Below, in pieces: positions 1-8,951 of a stretch of 64,000 bases of DNA. Location: assembly GCF_014203855.1 (NCBI RefSeq), contig NZ_JACHJV010000001.1:4340001-4404000 (forward strand). The letters run 5' to 3'. A program made the translations under genes and the position numbers. Position 1 is the first letter of the stretch, and every line of letters begins with the position of its first letter. This stretch comes from Kitasatospora kifunensis. GTDB taxonomy: Bacteria > Actinomycetota > Actinomycetes > Streptomycetales > Streptomycetaceae. The notes under the pieces were generated by a model, which saw only the letters and a list, made by a program, of their open reading frames with translations, was not told the DNA's origin and made no database searches.

Positions 1-2
1 AG

Positions 3-2573
3 GTGCTGCGGGCCACCGGCATCGAGTACGAGGCCGACCTGCCGTTCGCGGGCCTGCACCTGCTGCTGGGGCTCGCGTTGGCGCTGCTGCCCGGGCTGCC
101 GGCGCCGCAACGCCGGGCGCTGGAGGCCGCGTTCGGGCTGGCCGAGGAGGCGGGCCCGGCCGACCGGCTGCTCAGCGGCCTGGCCACGCTCGGGCTGCTG
201 GCCGAACTCGCCCAGGCGCGGCCGCTGCTCTGCCTGGTCGACGACGCGCAGTGGCTGGACCACTCCTCCGCCGACGCGCTGCTGCTGGCGGCCCGGCGGC
301 TGGGCAGCGAGGGCGTGGTGCTGCTCTTCGCGGCCCGGGACGGGGAGGGCACCTTCGCCGCGCCGGGGCTGCCCGAGCGGCGGTTGGCGCCCCTGGACCC
401 CTCGGCCGCCGCCGAGTTGCTCGCGGCCGGCTCCAACGAGGCGGCCGGCGCGGGCCTGCGCTACCGGGTGCTGGCCGAGGCGCAGGGCAACCCGCTGGCG
501 CTGACCGAGCTGCCCGCCGCGCTCGCGGCCGGACCCTCGCCCGGCGTCGGCGAGTTGGCGCTCACCAGCCGGCTCCGGCAGGCCTTCCACGGCCAGGTGG
601 CCCGGCTGCCCGCGCCGAGCAGGACGCTGTTGCTGGTGGCCGCCGCCGAGGAGAGCGGGGAGTTGGCGACCGTGCTGCGGGCCGCCGAGGCGCTCGGGGC
701 GGGGCCCGAGGACCTGCTGCCCGCCGAGCGGGCCGGCCTGCTGCGTCGCACCCAGGACGGCAGGTACGCGCTGCGCCATCCGCTGCTGCGCGCCGCGATC
801 CTGGACGGCGCGCCGCTGGACCAGAAGCTGGACGGCCACCGGGCGCTGGGCGCGGTGCTCCGGGCCGACGGCGAGCTGGACCGGGGCAGTTGGCACCTCG
901 CGTTGGCCGCCACAGGGCCGGACGCCGAGCTGGCCCAGGCGCTGGAGGGCGCCGCCCGCCGGGCGGTGGCCCGTGGCGGACACGCCGGCGCGGCCGCCGC
1001 CTACGAGCGGGCCGCCCAGCTCGCGCCCGACCGCGCGACGGTCACCCGCTGCCTGCTGCTGGCCGCCGAATCGGCACTGGACGCGGCCGAGGCCGAGCGA
1101 GCCCGCTCACTCGCGCTGCGCGGTGCCGAACTCGCCGAGGACGCCCTGACCTTGGCGGTGCTGGACTGGGTCCGGGCCACCACGGAGTTCTGGCGCGGCG
1201 GCTACCCGGAGGCACACCGGCTGCTGCTGAGCGCCGCCGACCGGGAGATCCCCGCGCAGATCGCCGCCCGGGCACTGCTGCAGGCCTTCCACACCGCCTG
1301 GTACCTGGGCGAGCGGCAGGTGGGCGAGGTGCTGGACAAGATGGCTGCGCTCGCCCTGCCGGCCGAGGACGCCACCGCCCCGCTGCTCGGCTACCTGCGA
1401 TCGGCCATCGGCCCGGTCTTCGACCGCCAGGCGCCCCCGAGCCTGGCGCTGACCGAGGTGGCCGCGCTGGCCAGGGCGGCCGGCGCGGACAGCCCGCGCG
1501 ATCTGGTGCAGCTCTGCGGGGCCGCACTGGTGCCCGGGCGGGACGCGGAGACCTTCGAGCTGGCCGGGGAGTTGATCGCCGAGGCGCGCGCGGCCGGGGC
1601 GGTGGGCCTGCTGCCCACGCTGCTCTTCTTCCGGGCCGAGGCCGAGCTCTTCCACGGTCGGCACCGGGATGCCGAACTCGCCGTGGCCGAGGGCCTGGCG
1701 CTGGCCCGGGACACCGCTCAGCCCCAGTGGGTCAGCCAGCTCTGCGCGCTGGACGCCTATCTGGCGGCGCTGCGCGGGGAGCGGGAGCTGGTCGGGCAGC
1801 GGGTCGGCGAGGCGCTGGCCGACCAGGCGAGCAGCTGGGGCGCACCTGCGGCCGGCACCTCCTGGAGCCAGTGGGCGCTGGCCGTCCACGACTTGGGCCT
1901 GGGGCGGGCCGCCGAGGTGGTGGAGCGCCTGGAGCCGCACACCGCCGGGACCTACCGGCACCACGTTTCGGCGATCCGGACCGTGCCCGACCTGGTGGAG
2001 GCGGCCGTCCGGCTGGGCCGCCCGGAGCGGGCCGAGGCCGCCTTCGAACGCTTCGAGGCCTGGTCGGCGCGGATCGGCTCGCCCGACTGGACCCGTGCGC
2101 TGGTGCTGCGCTGCCAGGCGCTGCTCGGGCCGGCCGAGTTGGCCGAGTCGGGTTACCTCGCGGCCCTCGAACTGCACGAGCGCACCGGGCGGCCGTTCGA
2201 ACTGGCCAGGACCAGCCTGCTGTTCGGTGAGTGGCTGCGCCGCGACCGACGCAAGACCGAGGCCAGGGCCCGGCTGCGGGCCGCCCTGGAGGTCTTCGAA
2301 CGGCTCGGTGCCCGGCCCTGGGCCGAGCGGGCCCGCAGCGAACTGGGCGCGGCCGGGGCCGCCACCCCGGTGGCCGCCCCGGCCGGACCACTGGCGGGGC
2401 TGACCCCACAGGAGGAGCAGATCGCCCGGCTCGCGGCCACGGGGCTGTCGAACCGGGAGATCGCCGCCCAGCTCTTCCTCAGCCCCAGGACCGTGGGCCA
2501 CCACCTCTACAAGGCCTACCCGAAGCTGGGCATCGCCTCGCGCGGCGAACTCGCCGACCTGATCGCGATGTGA
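3..2573 (+). CDS. LuxR-family (LAL-type) transcriptional regulator, 5' partial
   Basis: Large ATP-binding regulator of the LAL class; the gene begins upstream of the window. The visible part holds the Walker B-like segment (LCLVDDAQWLD near residue 80), a long alpha-helical TPR-like middle region, and a C-terminal LuxR helix-turn-helix (LTPQEEQIARLAATGLSNREI, followed by SPRTVGHHLYKAYPKLGI). The Walker A loop must lie off the left edge. LAL proteins usually activate neighbouring catabolic or secondary-metabolism genes by binding promoters through the C-terminal domain. It stands next to a TetR gene and a polyketide synthase, so it could control them, but that is inference from position. The start shown is only the first usable codon in the window. 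Confidence 0.9.
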   Translation: MLRATGIEYEADLPFAGLHLLLGLALALLPGLPAPQRRALEAAFGLAEEAGPADRLLSGLATLGLLAELAQARPLLCLVDDAQWLDHSSADALLLAARRLGSEGVVLLFAARDGEGTFAAPGLPERRLAPLDPSAAAELLAAGSNEAAGAGLRYRVLAEAQGNPLALTELPAALAAGPSPGVGELALTSRLRQAFHGQVARLPAPSRTLLLVAAAEESGELATVLRAAEALGAGPEDLLPAERAGLLRRTQDGRYALRHPLLRAAILDGAPLDQKLDGHRALGAVLRADGELDRGSWHLALAATGPDAELAQALEGAARRAVARGGHAGAAAAYERAAQLAPDRATVTRCLLLAAESALDAAEAERARSLALRGAELAEDALTLAVLDWVRATTEFWRGGYPEAHRLLLSAADREIPAQIAARALLQAFHTAWYLGERQVGEVLDKMAALALPAEDATAPLLGYLRSAIGPVFDRQAPPSLALTEVAALARAAGADSPRDLVQLCGAALVPGRDAETFELAGELIAEARAAGAVGLLPTLLFFRAEAELFHGRHRDAELAVAEGLALARDTAQPQWVSQLCALDAYLAALRGERELVGQRVGEALADQASSWGAPAAGTSWSQWALAVHDLGLGRAAEVVERLEPHTAGTYRHHVSAIRTVPDLVEAAVRLGRPERAEAAFERFEAWSARIGSPDWTRALVLRCQALLGPAELAESGYLAALELHERTGRPFELARTSLLFGEWLRRDRRKTEARARLRAALEVFERLGARPWAERARSELGAAGAATPVAAPAGPLAGLTPQEEQIARLAATGLSNREIAAQLFLSPRTVGHHLYKAYPKLGIASRGELADLIAM

Positions 2574-2602
2574 GTGGGCGTCAGCGTCCGGTCGAGCGAT
2601 CG

Positions 2603-3337
2603 TCAGGCGCTGCCGACCGACTGCGGTTCGGCCCGTCGGACCGGCGGCGTCTTGGCCGGATGCGTCTTGACCGGCTGTGAGTTGGTCGGCTGTGAGCCGG
2701 TCGGCTGCTGCCCGGCCGGCGCGGCGAGGCCGCCGAACAGCATGTGCAGGATGGAGAGCAGCTCCTCGGTCAGCGCCCCGGTGTGGCTGACCTCGGGCTC
2801 GCTCACCCAGCGGTAGAGCGCGCCGAGGTAGACGTCCCGCAGCACGTTGCCGACGTGCTGGGGCACCAGGTCGGCGCTCAGCTCGCCCTGGGCGATACCG
2901 GCCTTGACGATCTGGGCGAAGATGTCCGCGACGTACGGCTCCTCCAGTATCGGCCGCCCCGCCTTGACCCAGGCGGTCAGCATGGCGACCGTCAGCTCGT
3001 GCTCGTCCTGGTTGAGCTGGCCGAGCGCGGCCATGCAGCGCGTCAGCTGCTCGATCGGGCTGTCGCCCTGGTTCTGCGCCTCGGCCAGCACGGTCACCAG
3101 GTCCCAGCGTCGCCGCTCGGTCCAGGCACTGATCAGGTCTTCCTTGCGCTGGAAGTAGTTGAAGAAGGTGCCGCGCGCGACGTCGGCGCGCTCGGCGATC
3201 TCGTCGATCGAGGTGTGGTCGTAGCCCTTGTCGACGAAGAGCTCGATGGCGGCGGCGTAGAGGCGCTCCCTGACCCGCTGCTTGTTGCGCTCGCGTCGGC
3301 CGAGGACGGGCGTTTCGGTGGGGGGACGCGGGTCCAT
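2603..3337 (-). CDS. TetR-family transcriptional repressor
   Basis: About 244 residues. The N-terminal TetR helix-turn-helix is clear: RERLYAAAIELFVDKGYDHT, then SIDEIAERADVARGTFFNYF, then QRKEDLISAW. The C-terminal ligand domain is generic, with a repetitive Pro/Thr/Gln-rich tail at the end. The start at 3337 (ATG) was chosen because GGAGA lies seven bases upstream; a longer reading with a Pro/Arg-rich leader is possible but looks non-coding. The gene lies between the LuxR gene and the polyketide synthase, and its promoter region (3338–3643) contains an imperfect dyad over a TATAAA box, which suggests self-repression. The ligand is unknown. Confidence 0.88.
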   Translation of the reverse strand: MDPRPPTETPVLGRRERNKQRVRERLYAAAIELFVDKGYDHTSIDEIAERADVARGTFFNYFQRKEDLISAWTERRRWDLVTVLAEAQNQGDSPIEQLTRCMAALGQLNQDEHELTVAMLTAWVKAGRPILEEPYVADIFAQIVKAGIAQGELSADLVPQHVGNVLRDVYLGALYRWVSEPEVSHTGALTEELLSILHMLFGGLAAPAGQQPTGSQPTNSQPVKTHPAKTPPVRRAEPQSVGSA

Positions 3338-3472
3338 GGCGTGTCTCCATCTCGACGTACATCTCGACCCCCCGCCGCGGGTGCGGGCGGACTGGGCAGT
3401 GGGCGACGGTCTCGGGTCAACCACGGGAGTTCGTGCAGGTGGCGGCTTGGGTGGGTGGTGCGGCCACAATTT

Positions 3473-3488
3473 TTATACCACGGTCTAA
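3473..3488 (-). promoter_or_regulatory. Putative TetR operator/promoter
   Basis: Read on the minus strand the sequence is TTAGACC-GT-GGTATAA, a 16-bp imperfect dyad (6 of 7 arm bases match) overlapping a TATAAA-like −10 box. It is about 135 bp upstream of the TetR start in an AT-rich island within very GC-rich DNA. An autoregulatory operator is the simplest reading, but binding is inferred only. Confidence 0.4.
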
Positions 3489-3537
3489 CTATTGGCCGCA
3501 GGCTTCCGCGCGATCCCGGACAGGTCGAGCGGCAAGC

Positions 3538-3574
3538 GGCGGCGCCCCTGCCTCATATCGGGCGGGGCGCCGCC
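3538..3574 (-). terminator. Hairpin terminator downstream of the PKS gene
   Basis: Eleven-base arms GGCGGCGCCCC and GGGGCGCCGCC with a 15-nt loop, about 70 bp past the PKS stop codon. No U-tract is visible, as is common in Streptomyces. The remainder of the 3338–3643 gap holds only this hairpin and the TetR promoter region. Confidence 0.55.
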
Positions 3575-3643
3575 GGCTCAACCTCAGACACTCCGTCAGA
3601 AACACTGTACCGAGCGGGTGTCGGCCGACATGCCGGCTTGGGA

Positions 3644-6600
3644 TCAGTCGATCGCCGGCTCGTTCAGTGCCTGCTGCAGGGCCGCCAGGCTCTCGTTGCC
3701 GAGCAACCGGCCCGCGGTCAGCTCGATCCCGTGCTGACGGCGCAGTTGCTGGCTGAGCCGCACGGCCGCCAGCGAGTCCAGGCCGTGCTCGCGCAGCGGA
3801 CGCCGCGGGTCGAGGGCGGTGGCGGCCAGGCCGAGCAGCGTGGCGGAGCCGGCCAGCAGGGCGTCGGCGGGCCGCTGGGGGGCGGCCTGCCGGGCCTGCG
3901 TGGCCTGGACGGGGGGTGCGGCGGGCGGCGTGGGCGGCGTGGGCTGGGTAGGGCGGGGCAACCGGGCAGCCGGTGGCTGCTCGGCGGTCGGACCCGGTCG
4001 CGGCACAGCCGTGCGGCGCGGGCCGCCGTGCTCGGCGGGGCCGTCGCGCCTGGTTCGCCCGCCCAGTGCGCCCAGCGCGCCTACTCCGCCCAGTCTGCTC
4101 AGCCCCGTCAGCAGCGGCGCGGCGGAGTGCTCGGCGAGCCGCCCCAACAGCCCGGGCAGGCCGCTCGGCGTCGACCCGCCGCCGGGCAGCGGACGCAGTC
4201 GGATCCCGCTGAACCGGGCCAGCGGATGCCCGTCGGGGTCGACCAGCAGCACCTCGGCCCGGGTGGCGTGGCCGCGCCCGTCCCACTCGGTGACCGCCGC
4301 CAGGCTCCAGAACTCGTACGGCAGCGGGGCCAGGATCCGCGCCGCGGCCATCCCGGTCATCAGGTAGCCGCGACCCGCCTGGCTCGGCAGGCGGCCCGCC
4401 CAGGCCGCCAGCAGCGGCTGCAGCCCGGCCTCCCAGGAGGCCGGCGCGGGCACCTTGGGCAGGCGCAGCCGGGCCACCGCCTCGCCCTTGCGGTGCCAGA
4501 GCTGCTCGATCGCCTGGAACGGTTCGGTGATCTGCACGCCCTGGCGGGCCGCCAGGGCGTGGAAGTCCTCGGCGCCGTGGTAGGTGTGGCAGCGGGCCAG
4601 GGCCTGGTCCACCGCGCGCAGTGTGGTCAGCCGGGCGCCCCCGTCACTCGGGTGCAGCTCGGCCGAGGCACAGTGCACAAGCTCGGTGGCACCGGGCAGC
4701 CGGGCCGCCACCGTCGCGCGGTGGGCCCCGCCGTCGGAGGGCTCGGTGATGGTGACCCGCAGCCCGATCCGGTCGGCCTCCTCGATCGGCACGTACTCGC
4801 TGCCGAAGACCACCTCGCGCAGTTCGAACTCGCCCGGCAGGCCGGGCGCCGTGGCGGGCTTCGCACCGATCTCCTGGGCGGCCTGCAGGATCGCGCTCAG
4901 GTACACGGCCGGCGGCACCGGTGCCAGGCCCTGGGCCGTCACCCCCGCGCCCCAGTCGCTCGCACCCCAGTCCGCGAGCTCGATCTCCCAGGAGCGGGAG
5001 CGAGGCTGGCGCTGGGCGTGGGTCGTCCCGGGCCCGGTGGGTCGCACGTGGCGCACCGTGTCCCAGGGGTAGGCGGGCAGCGAGGTGACCACCTGTGTCG
5101 CCTGCGGATACCAGTGCTGCCAGTCCACCCGGCCGCCCGCGACGAAGAGCCGGCCGACCGTCCTGGCGAGGTCAAGCACCCCGTCCTGGCCGCGGCGCAG
5201 GGTGGCCACCGTGCTCCCCTCCAGCCGCTCGGTGCTCAGCGTCTCCTCGACGGCGGCGCCCAGCAGCGGGTGCGCGCCGACCTCGACGAAGACGCTCTCC
5301 GCCGCCCGCGCCACCTCGGCGACCACGCCGGTGAAGCGCACGGGTTGACGCAGGTTCGCCGCCCAGTACTCCGCGTCCAGCTCCGGACCGCGCAGCGGCT
5401 CGCCGAGCACCGTGGAGACCAGGCCGACCGCGCCCTCGGTGGGCGCGAGGTCGCTCAGCGCGGCGAGCAGATCGCCGCGCAGCGCGTCCATCTGCGGCGA
5501 GTGCGAGGCCACCGCCACCTGAACCTGGCGGCAGAGCACCTGACGCCCGGTGAGCGTCTCGCACAGCTCGGCGAGCGCCGCCGCCTCGCCCGCCAGCACG
5601 GTGGCGGTGGGCGCGTTCTCGGCCGCGACGCAGATCCGCTCGCCGTACTCGGCGATCGCCGCCCGCGCCTGGTCGGCCGAGAGCTCGACCACGAGCATCC
5701 CGCCGAGCCCCGACTGGCGGTCCATCAGCGAACTGCGCTGGCAGATCACGGCCGCCGCGTCCCGGTCGGTGAGTGCGCCGGCCGCCCGGGCGGCCGCCAC
5801 CTCGCCCATGCTGTGGCCGATGACCAGGTCGGGCGTCACGCCGCGCTCGGCCAGCGCGGCGGTCAGCGCCACCTGTATCGCCCACAGGGCGGGCTGCACG
5901 GTGGCCATCTCGGTCGGGAAGTCGGGTCCGGGTTCGGCGGTGAGCAGGTCGAGGACGCCGCGGCCGAGTTGGGCGCGGATCAGCGCCTCGCAGCGCTCCA
6001 GCGCGCTCCGGAAGGCCGGTGAGGCGGCGGCCAGCGCGCGGCCCATGCCGATCCACTGGGAGCCCTGACCGGGGAAGACGAAGACCGTCTGCCGCTCCTG
6101 GGGCAGCCCGGCTGCGCTCTCGGTGAGCCCGCCGTCTGCGATCGCCTCGCCGGCGGCCAGCGCGCGCAGCTTCTCGGCGAGCTCCTGGTGGCTCGCGCCG
6201 ATGGCCCAGAGCCGGAACGGATGGGCGTCGCGCCGCAGCGCCGCGGTGGCGCACAGGTCACGCAGCGGGTGCGCGTGACCGGCCCCGGCGGGGGAGAGGT
6301 AGTGGGCCCAGGCCTCGGCCAGCCGGCGCAGCGAGGTCGCCGAGCGGGCGCTGAGCACCAGCAGTTGCGCGCTGTCCGGCTGAGTCTCGTTCGCTGCCGC
6401 TGCGTCGTCCGCCGGTCTGGAGCCGGCGGCCAACGCGGCCGGGACGGCGCCGATCACCACGTGGGCGTTGGTCCCGGACAGGCCGAAGGAGCTGACGCCG
6501 ATCAGCGCCTCGGGGCCGAGCGGGTCGAGCGCCCGGGCCTCGGTCACCACCGAGAGCGGGGCGTGGGGCCCGGTCAGCAGCTCGTGCGGCCGGTCCAGGT

Positions 6601-7744
6601 GCAGCGAGGCCGGGATGACGCCGTGCCGGGCGATCAGCACCGCCTTGATCAGCCCGGCCATCCCGGCGGCGGCCTCGGCATGGCCGAGGTTGGACTTCAC
6701 CGACCCGGTCAGCAGCGGCCGTCCGGGCTCCCGGCCCGGCGACACCGCCTCGGCCAGCGCGCGCAGCTCGATGTCGTCGCCGACCGTGGTCCCGGTGCCG
6801 TGCGCCTCCACATAGTCCAGCTGGGCGGGGGTGATCCCGGCGGTGCGGCAGGCTTCACGCACCATGTCGGCCTGGCCCGCCACCGAGGGGCGCAGCAGCA
6901 GCCCGCTGGCGGCGCCGTCGCTGGTGACGGCGCTGCCGTGGAGCAGGGCGAGCACCGGGTCGCCGTCGCGCAACGCGTCGGGCAGCCGCTTGAGCACCAC
7001 CGCGCCCACGCCGTCGCTGCGCACGTACCCGTCGGCGCCGGCGTCGCCGAACCGGCAGTGCCCGCCGGGGGAGGCCATGCCGCCTTGCGAGTAGGCGATG
7101 GAGTCATAAGGGGTGAGGATCAGGTTGACCCCCGCGGCGATCGCCAGCTCGCACTCCCCGAGCAGCAGGCTCTGCCGGGCGGCGTGCACGGCGACCAGCG
7201 AGGAGGAGCAGGCGGAGTCGAGCACCAGGCTCGGTCCGCGGGCGTCCAGCGCGTAGGAGATCCGGCCCGCGGTGACGGCCCGCAGGCGGCTGCCCACCAG
7301 GTCGCGTATGTCGGGTTCGTCGCGGGAGGCGTCGTCGTTGTACTCGGCGGTCGCCTGACCGACGAAGACGCCGACCCGGTGGCCCGCCAGCGAGCTCGGG
7401 CGCTGGCCGCCCGACTCCAGGGCCTCCCAGACCACCTGCAGCAGGATCCGCTGCTGCGGGTCCATGCCGCGCGCCTCGACGGGCGAGATACCGAAGAAGG
7501 CCGCGTCGAAGCCGAACGGGTCGTTGAGGAAGCCGCCGTGCCGGGAGACGGTCCGGCCCTGCACCCTGGGCGCGGAGTCGTAGTAGTCGTCAATAGGGAA
7601 GCGTTCTGCGGGGATATCGGTGACCGCGTCGACCTTGTTGACGAGGACGTTCCACAACGCGCTGACCCCGTCGGCCCCGGGGAAGCGGCACCCCAGGCCG
7701 ACGATCGCCAACGGCGTGCTGCTCGGCTGTTGTGCTGTGTGCAT
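3644..7744 (-). CDS. Single-module type I polyketide synthase (KS-AT-DH-like-ACP)
   Basis: 1366 residues. KS at about 10–430 with active-site Cys179 in DSACSSS, then EAHGTGT and NLGHAEAAAG carrying the two His. AT at about 550–850 with VFVFPGQGSQ and the GHSMGE nucleophile elbow. A dehydratase-like double-hotdog region spans about 900–1190, where the usual HxxxGxxxxP motif is absent (AQGLAPVPPAVYL). A C-terminal ACP has the phosphopantetheine Ser in EHGLDSLAAV. There is no KR, ER or thioesterase. This layout and length match the bacterial iterative aromatic PKSs of the orsellinic acid synthase type (AviM/CalO5-like); that assignment is from architecture, not alignment. The GHSMGE–VASH pattern in the AT is typical of that group. 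The start ATG has GGAG seven bases upstream. The gene stands alone between TetR and a chorismate-lyase-like gene. Confidence 0.9.
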   Translation of the reverse strand: MHTAQQPSSTPLAIVGLGCRFPGADGVSALWNVLVNKVDAVTDIPAERFPIDDYYDSAPRVQGRTVSRHGGFLNDPFGFDAAFFGISPVEARGMDPQQRILLQVVWEALESGGQRPSSLAGHRVGVFVGQATAEYNDDASRDEPDIRDLVGSRLRAVTAGRISYALDARGPSLVLDSACSSSLVAVHAARQSLLLGECELAIAAGVNLILTPYDSIAYSQGGMASPGGHCRFGDAGADGYVRSDGVGAVVLKRLPDALRDGDPVLALLHGSAVTSDGAASGLLLRPSVAGQADMVREACRTAGITPAQLDYVEAHGTGTTVGDDIELRALAEAVSPGREPGRPLLTGSVKSNLGHAEAAAGMAGLIKAVLIARHGVIPASLHLDRPHELLTGPHAPLSVVTEARALDPLGPEALIGVSSFGLSGTNAHVVIGAVPAALAAGSRPADDAAAANETQPDSAQLLVLSARSATSLRRLAEAWAHYLSPAGAGHAHPLRDLCATAALRRDAHPFRLWAIGASHQELAEKLRALAAGEAIADGGLTESAAGLPQERQTVFVFPGQGSQWIGMGRALAAASPAFRSALERCEALIRAQLGRGVLDLLTAEPGPDFPTEMATVQPALWAIQVALTAALAERGVTPDLVIGHSMGEVAAARAAGALTDRDAAAVICQRSSLMDRQSGLGGMLVVELSADQARAAIAEYGERICVAAENAPTATVLAGEAAALAELCETLTGRQVLCRQVQVAVASHSPQMDALRGDLLAALSDLAPTEGAVGLVSTVLGEPLRGPELDAEYWAANLRQPVRFTGVVAEVARAAESVFVEVGAHPLLGAAVEETLSTERLEGSTVATLRRGQDGVLDLARTVGRLFVAGGRVDWQHWYPQATQVVTSLPAYPWDTVRHVRPTGPGTTHAQRQPRSRSWEIELADWGASDWGAGVTAQGLAPVPPAVYLSAILQAAQEIGAKPATAPGLPGEFELREVVFGSEYVPIEEADRIGLRVTITEPSDGGAHRATVAARLPGATELVHCASAELHPSDGGARLTTLRAVDQALARCHTYHGAEDFHALAARQGVQITEPFQAIEQLWHRKGEAVARLRLPKVPAPASWEAGLQPLLAAWAGRLPSQAGRGYLMTGMAAARILAPLPYEFWSLAAVTEWDGRGHATRAEVLLVDPDGHPLARFSGIRLRPLPGGGSTPSGLPGLLGRLAEHSAAPLLTGLSRLGGVGALGALGGRTRRDGPAEHGGPRRTAVPRPGPTAEQPPAARLPRPTQPTPPTPPAAPPVQATQARQAAPQRPADALLAGSATLLGLAATALDPRRPLREHGLDSLAAVRLSQQLRRQHGIELTAGRLLGNESLAALQQALNEPAID

Positions 7745-8360
7745 GCGGCAACTCCAGCTTCGAGACGTGGAAGAGTCCGCGCCCGATTCGTAGCGCGATC
7801 CAAAAATACATTCAAGGTCAAACTAGAACGGTCGATTTCCAGCCGTACCGCCGGGGCTGACGAAGCGCTCCGGATGGTGGTGACCTGTCACTTTTGACCA
7901 CTTTTATGGCATCAACTGATCGACTACAGGTCAAACTAATACTTGCGTACATCGATAGCTTGCTGTTTATGATTGCGCATCAGTCGACGGGTGCGGGCTG
8001 CCCGGCGCACGATCGGCGCCCCGGCGGCGGCCGCCTGCCTCGCGGCTCGCGCGGCTGCGGCCGACCCGGCTCCGGTCGCCGCTGCGCACCATCCCTCGGG
8101 TGCGTATGCCCAGGTCAGCAAGGTCCGGCTGGAGCGGAGCAGGGGGAGCCGATGCGCACCACACAGCTGAGGAGACCGGGCAGCGAGACCGCACCCGGCC
8201 CCGGTGCCGTCCCACCGGGGCCGGGTGCCCGGCCGGTCCGTCCCCGCGGCGGCGGAGGTCGGGCGGTCATCGCGGGGACGCCGCCGCGAGGTGTGGTCGC
8301 GGAGGTGGCCCGTGTCCGGTTCACAACTGGTCCGTTCGTCGTCGATCCGAGGTACAGACC
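7745..8360. other. Intergenic region with AT-rich divergent promoter zone
   Basis: A 616-bp gap between the divergent PKS and chorismate-lyase-like genes. The AT-rich part (about 7795–7980) holds two exact copies of AGGTCAAACTA (7815–7825 and 7928–7938) and several TCAA-type heptamer-like motifs. I see no credible gene here; open frames in 7980–8360 have poor codon structure. Confidence 0.5.
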
Positions 8361-8951
8361 GTGGCGCTTGCGCTTGGTGTTGAGGTGAACGAGCCGCTGG
8401 CCCTGCGGCCCTGGGACTACCCGGAAGTGACCCGGATGCTGCTCGGCTCCGACGGGTCGACCGCGCTGCTGGAGTCGGTGGCCGGCGGTCGGCTGACCGC
8501 GGTGCTCGACCACCAGGAGGTGCTCGCACCGGCCGCCGTGCCGAGCGTGGTGCGTGAGGCGCTGCAGATCGAGGACGAGGCCACCCCGCTGCTGTTGCGG
8601 TTGACCCGGCTGGTCACCCGGGAGCGGTTGACCGTCAGCAGCGACCGGGTCTACCTGGCGGCCCACGACGCCGCGCGGCTGCTCCCACCGGACGACGTCC
8701 CGCTGCTGCGTTTCCTGGACCGGGAGCGACTGTCCGTGCAGCGCAGGCCGCTCTCCTACTCCGCCCGGCGCTGGCCGCACGGCCGGGTGCACCGCTGGAG
8801 CGTGGGGCGGGACTACCTGCTCGACTGCGACGGCGGCGCCCGGATCTGGGTCAGCGAGCAGTTCAGCCCGGACTACATACCGGCCGCCGCCGCGCCGAGC
8901 CTGGGGCGTGCGCCCGACCTGGCGCCGCCGGTGGGCGGAGGGTACGGGTGA
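8361..8951 (+). CDS. Chorismate pyruvate-lyase-like (UbiC/DUF98-type) protein
   Basis: About 196 residues from a GTG start at 8361 (GAGG upstream). The segment RMLLGSDGSTALLESVAGG followed by LTAVLDHQEVL resembles the UbiC/DUF98 pattern LLRSDGSTTRLLEAL found in chorismate lyases, which release pyruvate and 4-hydroxybenzoate from chorismate. The C-terminal part (VHRWSVGRDYLLDCDGG, IWVSEQF) is less familiar. Its closeness to an aromatic-type PKS suggests supply of a benzoate-like building block, but this is inference. Its stop (8949–8951) directly abuts the stop of the convergent MurK-like gene (8952–8954), with no space for a separate terminator. Resemblance is moderate, so it may be a diverged or non-catalytic member. 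Confidence 0.5.
   Translation: MALALGVEVNEPLALRPWDYPEVTRMLLGSDGSTALLESVAGGRLTAVLDHQEVLAPAAVPSVVREALQIEDEATPLLLRLTRLVTRERLTVSSDRVYLAAHDAARLLPPDDVPLLRFLDRERLSVQRRPLSYSARRWPHGRVHRWSVGRDYLLDCDGGARIWVSEQFSPDYIPAAAAPSLGRAPDLAPPVGGGYG

Noticed and set aside
2744..6022. Plus-strand open frame of over 1000 codons opposite the TetR and PKS genes
   Set aside because: It is the mirror of the high-GC PKS reading frame: Gly/Arg/Gln-rich, no domain, while the minus strand has complete KS, AT and ACP motifs.
7894..8388. Possible gene between the PKS and the UbiC-like gene
   Set aside because: Pro/Gly/Arg-rich reading with no ribosome site or domain, and the AT-rich start lies in promoter-like DNA.
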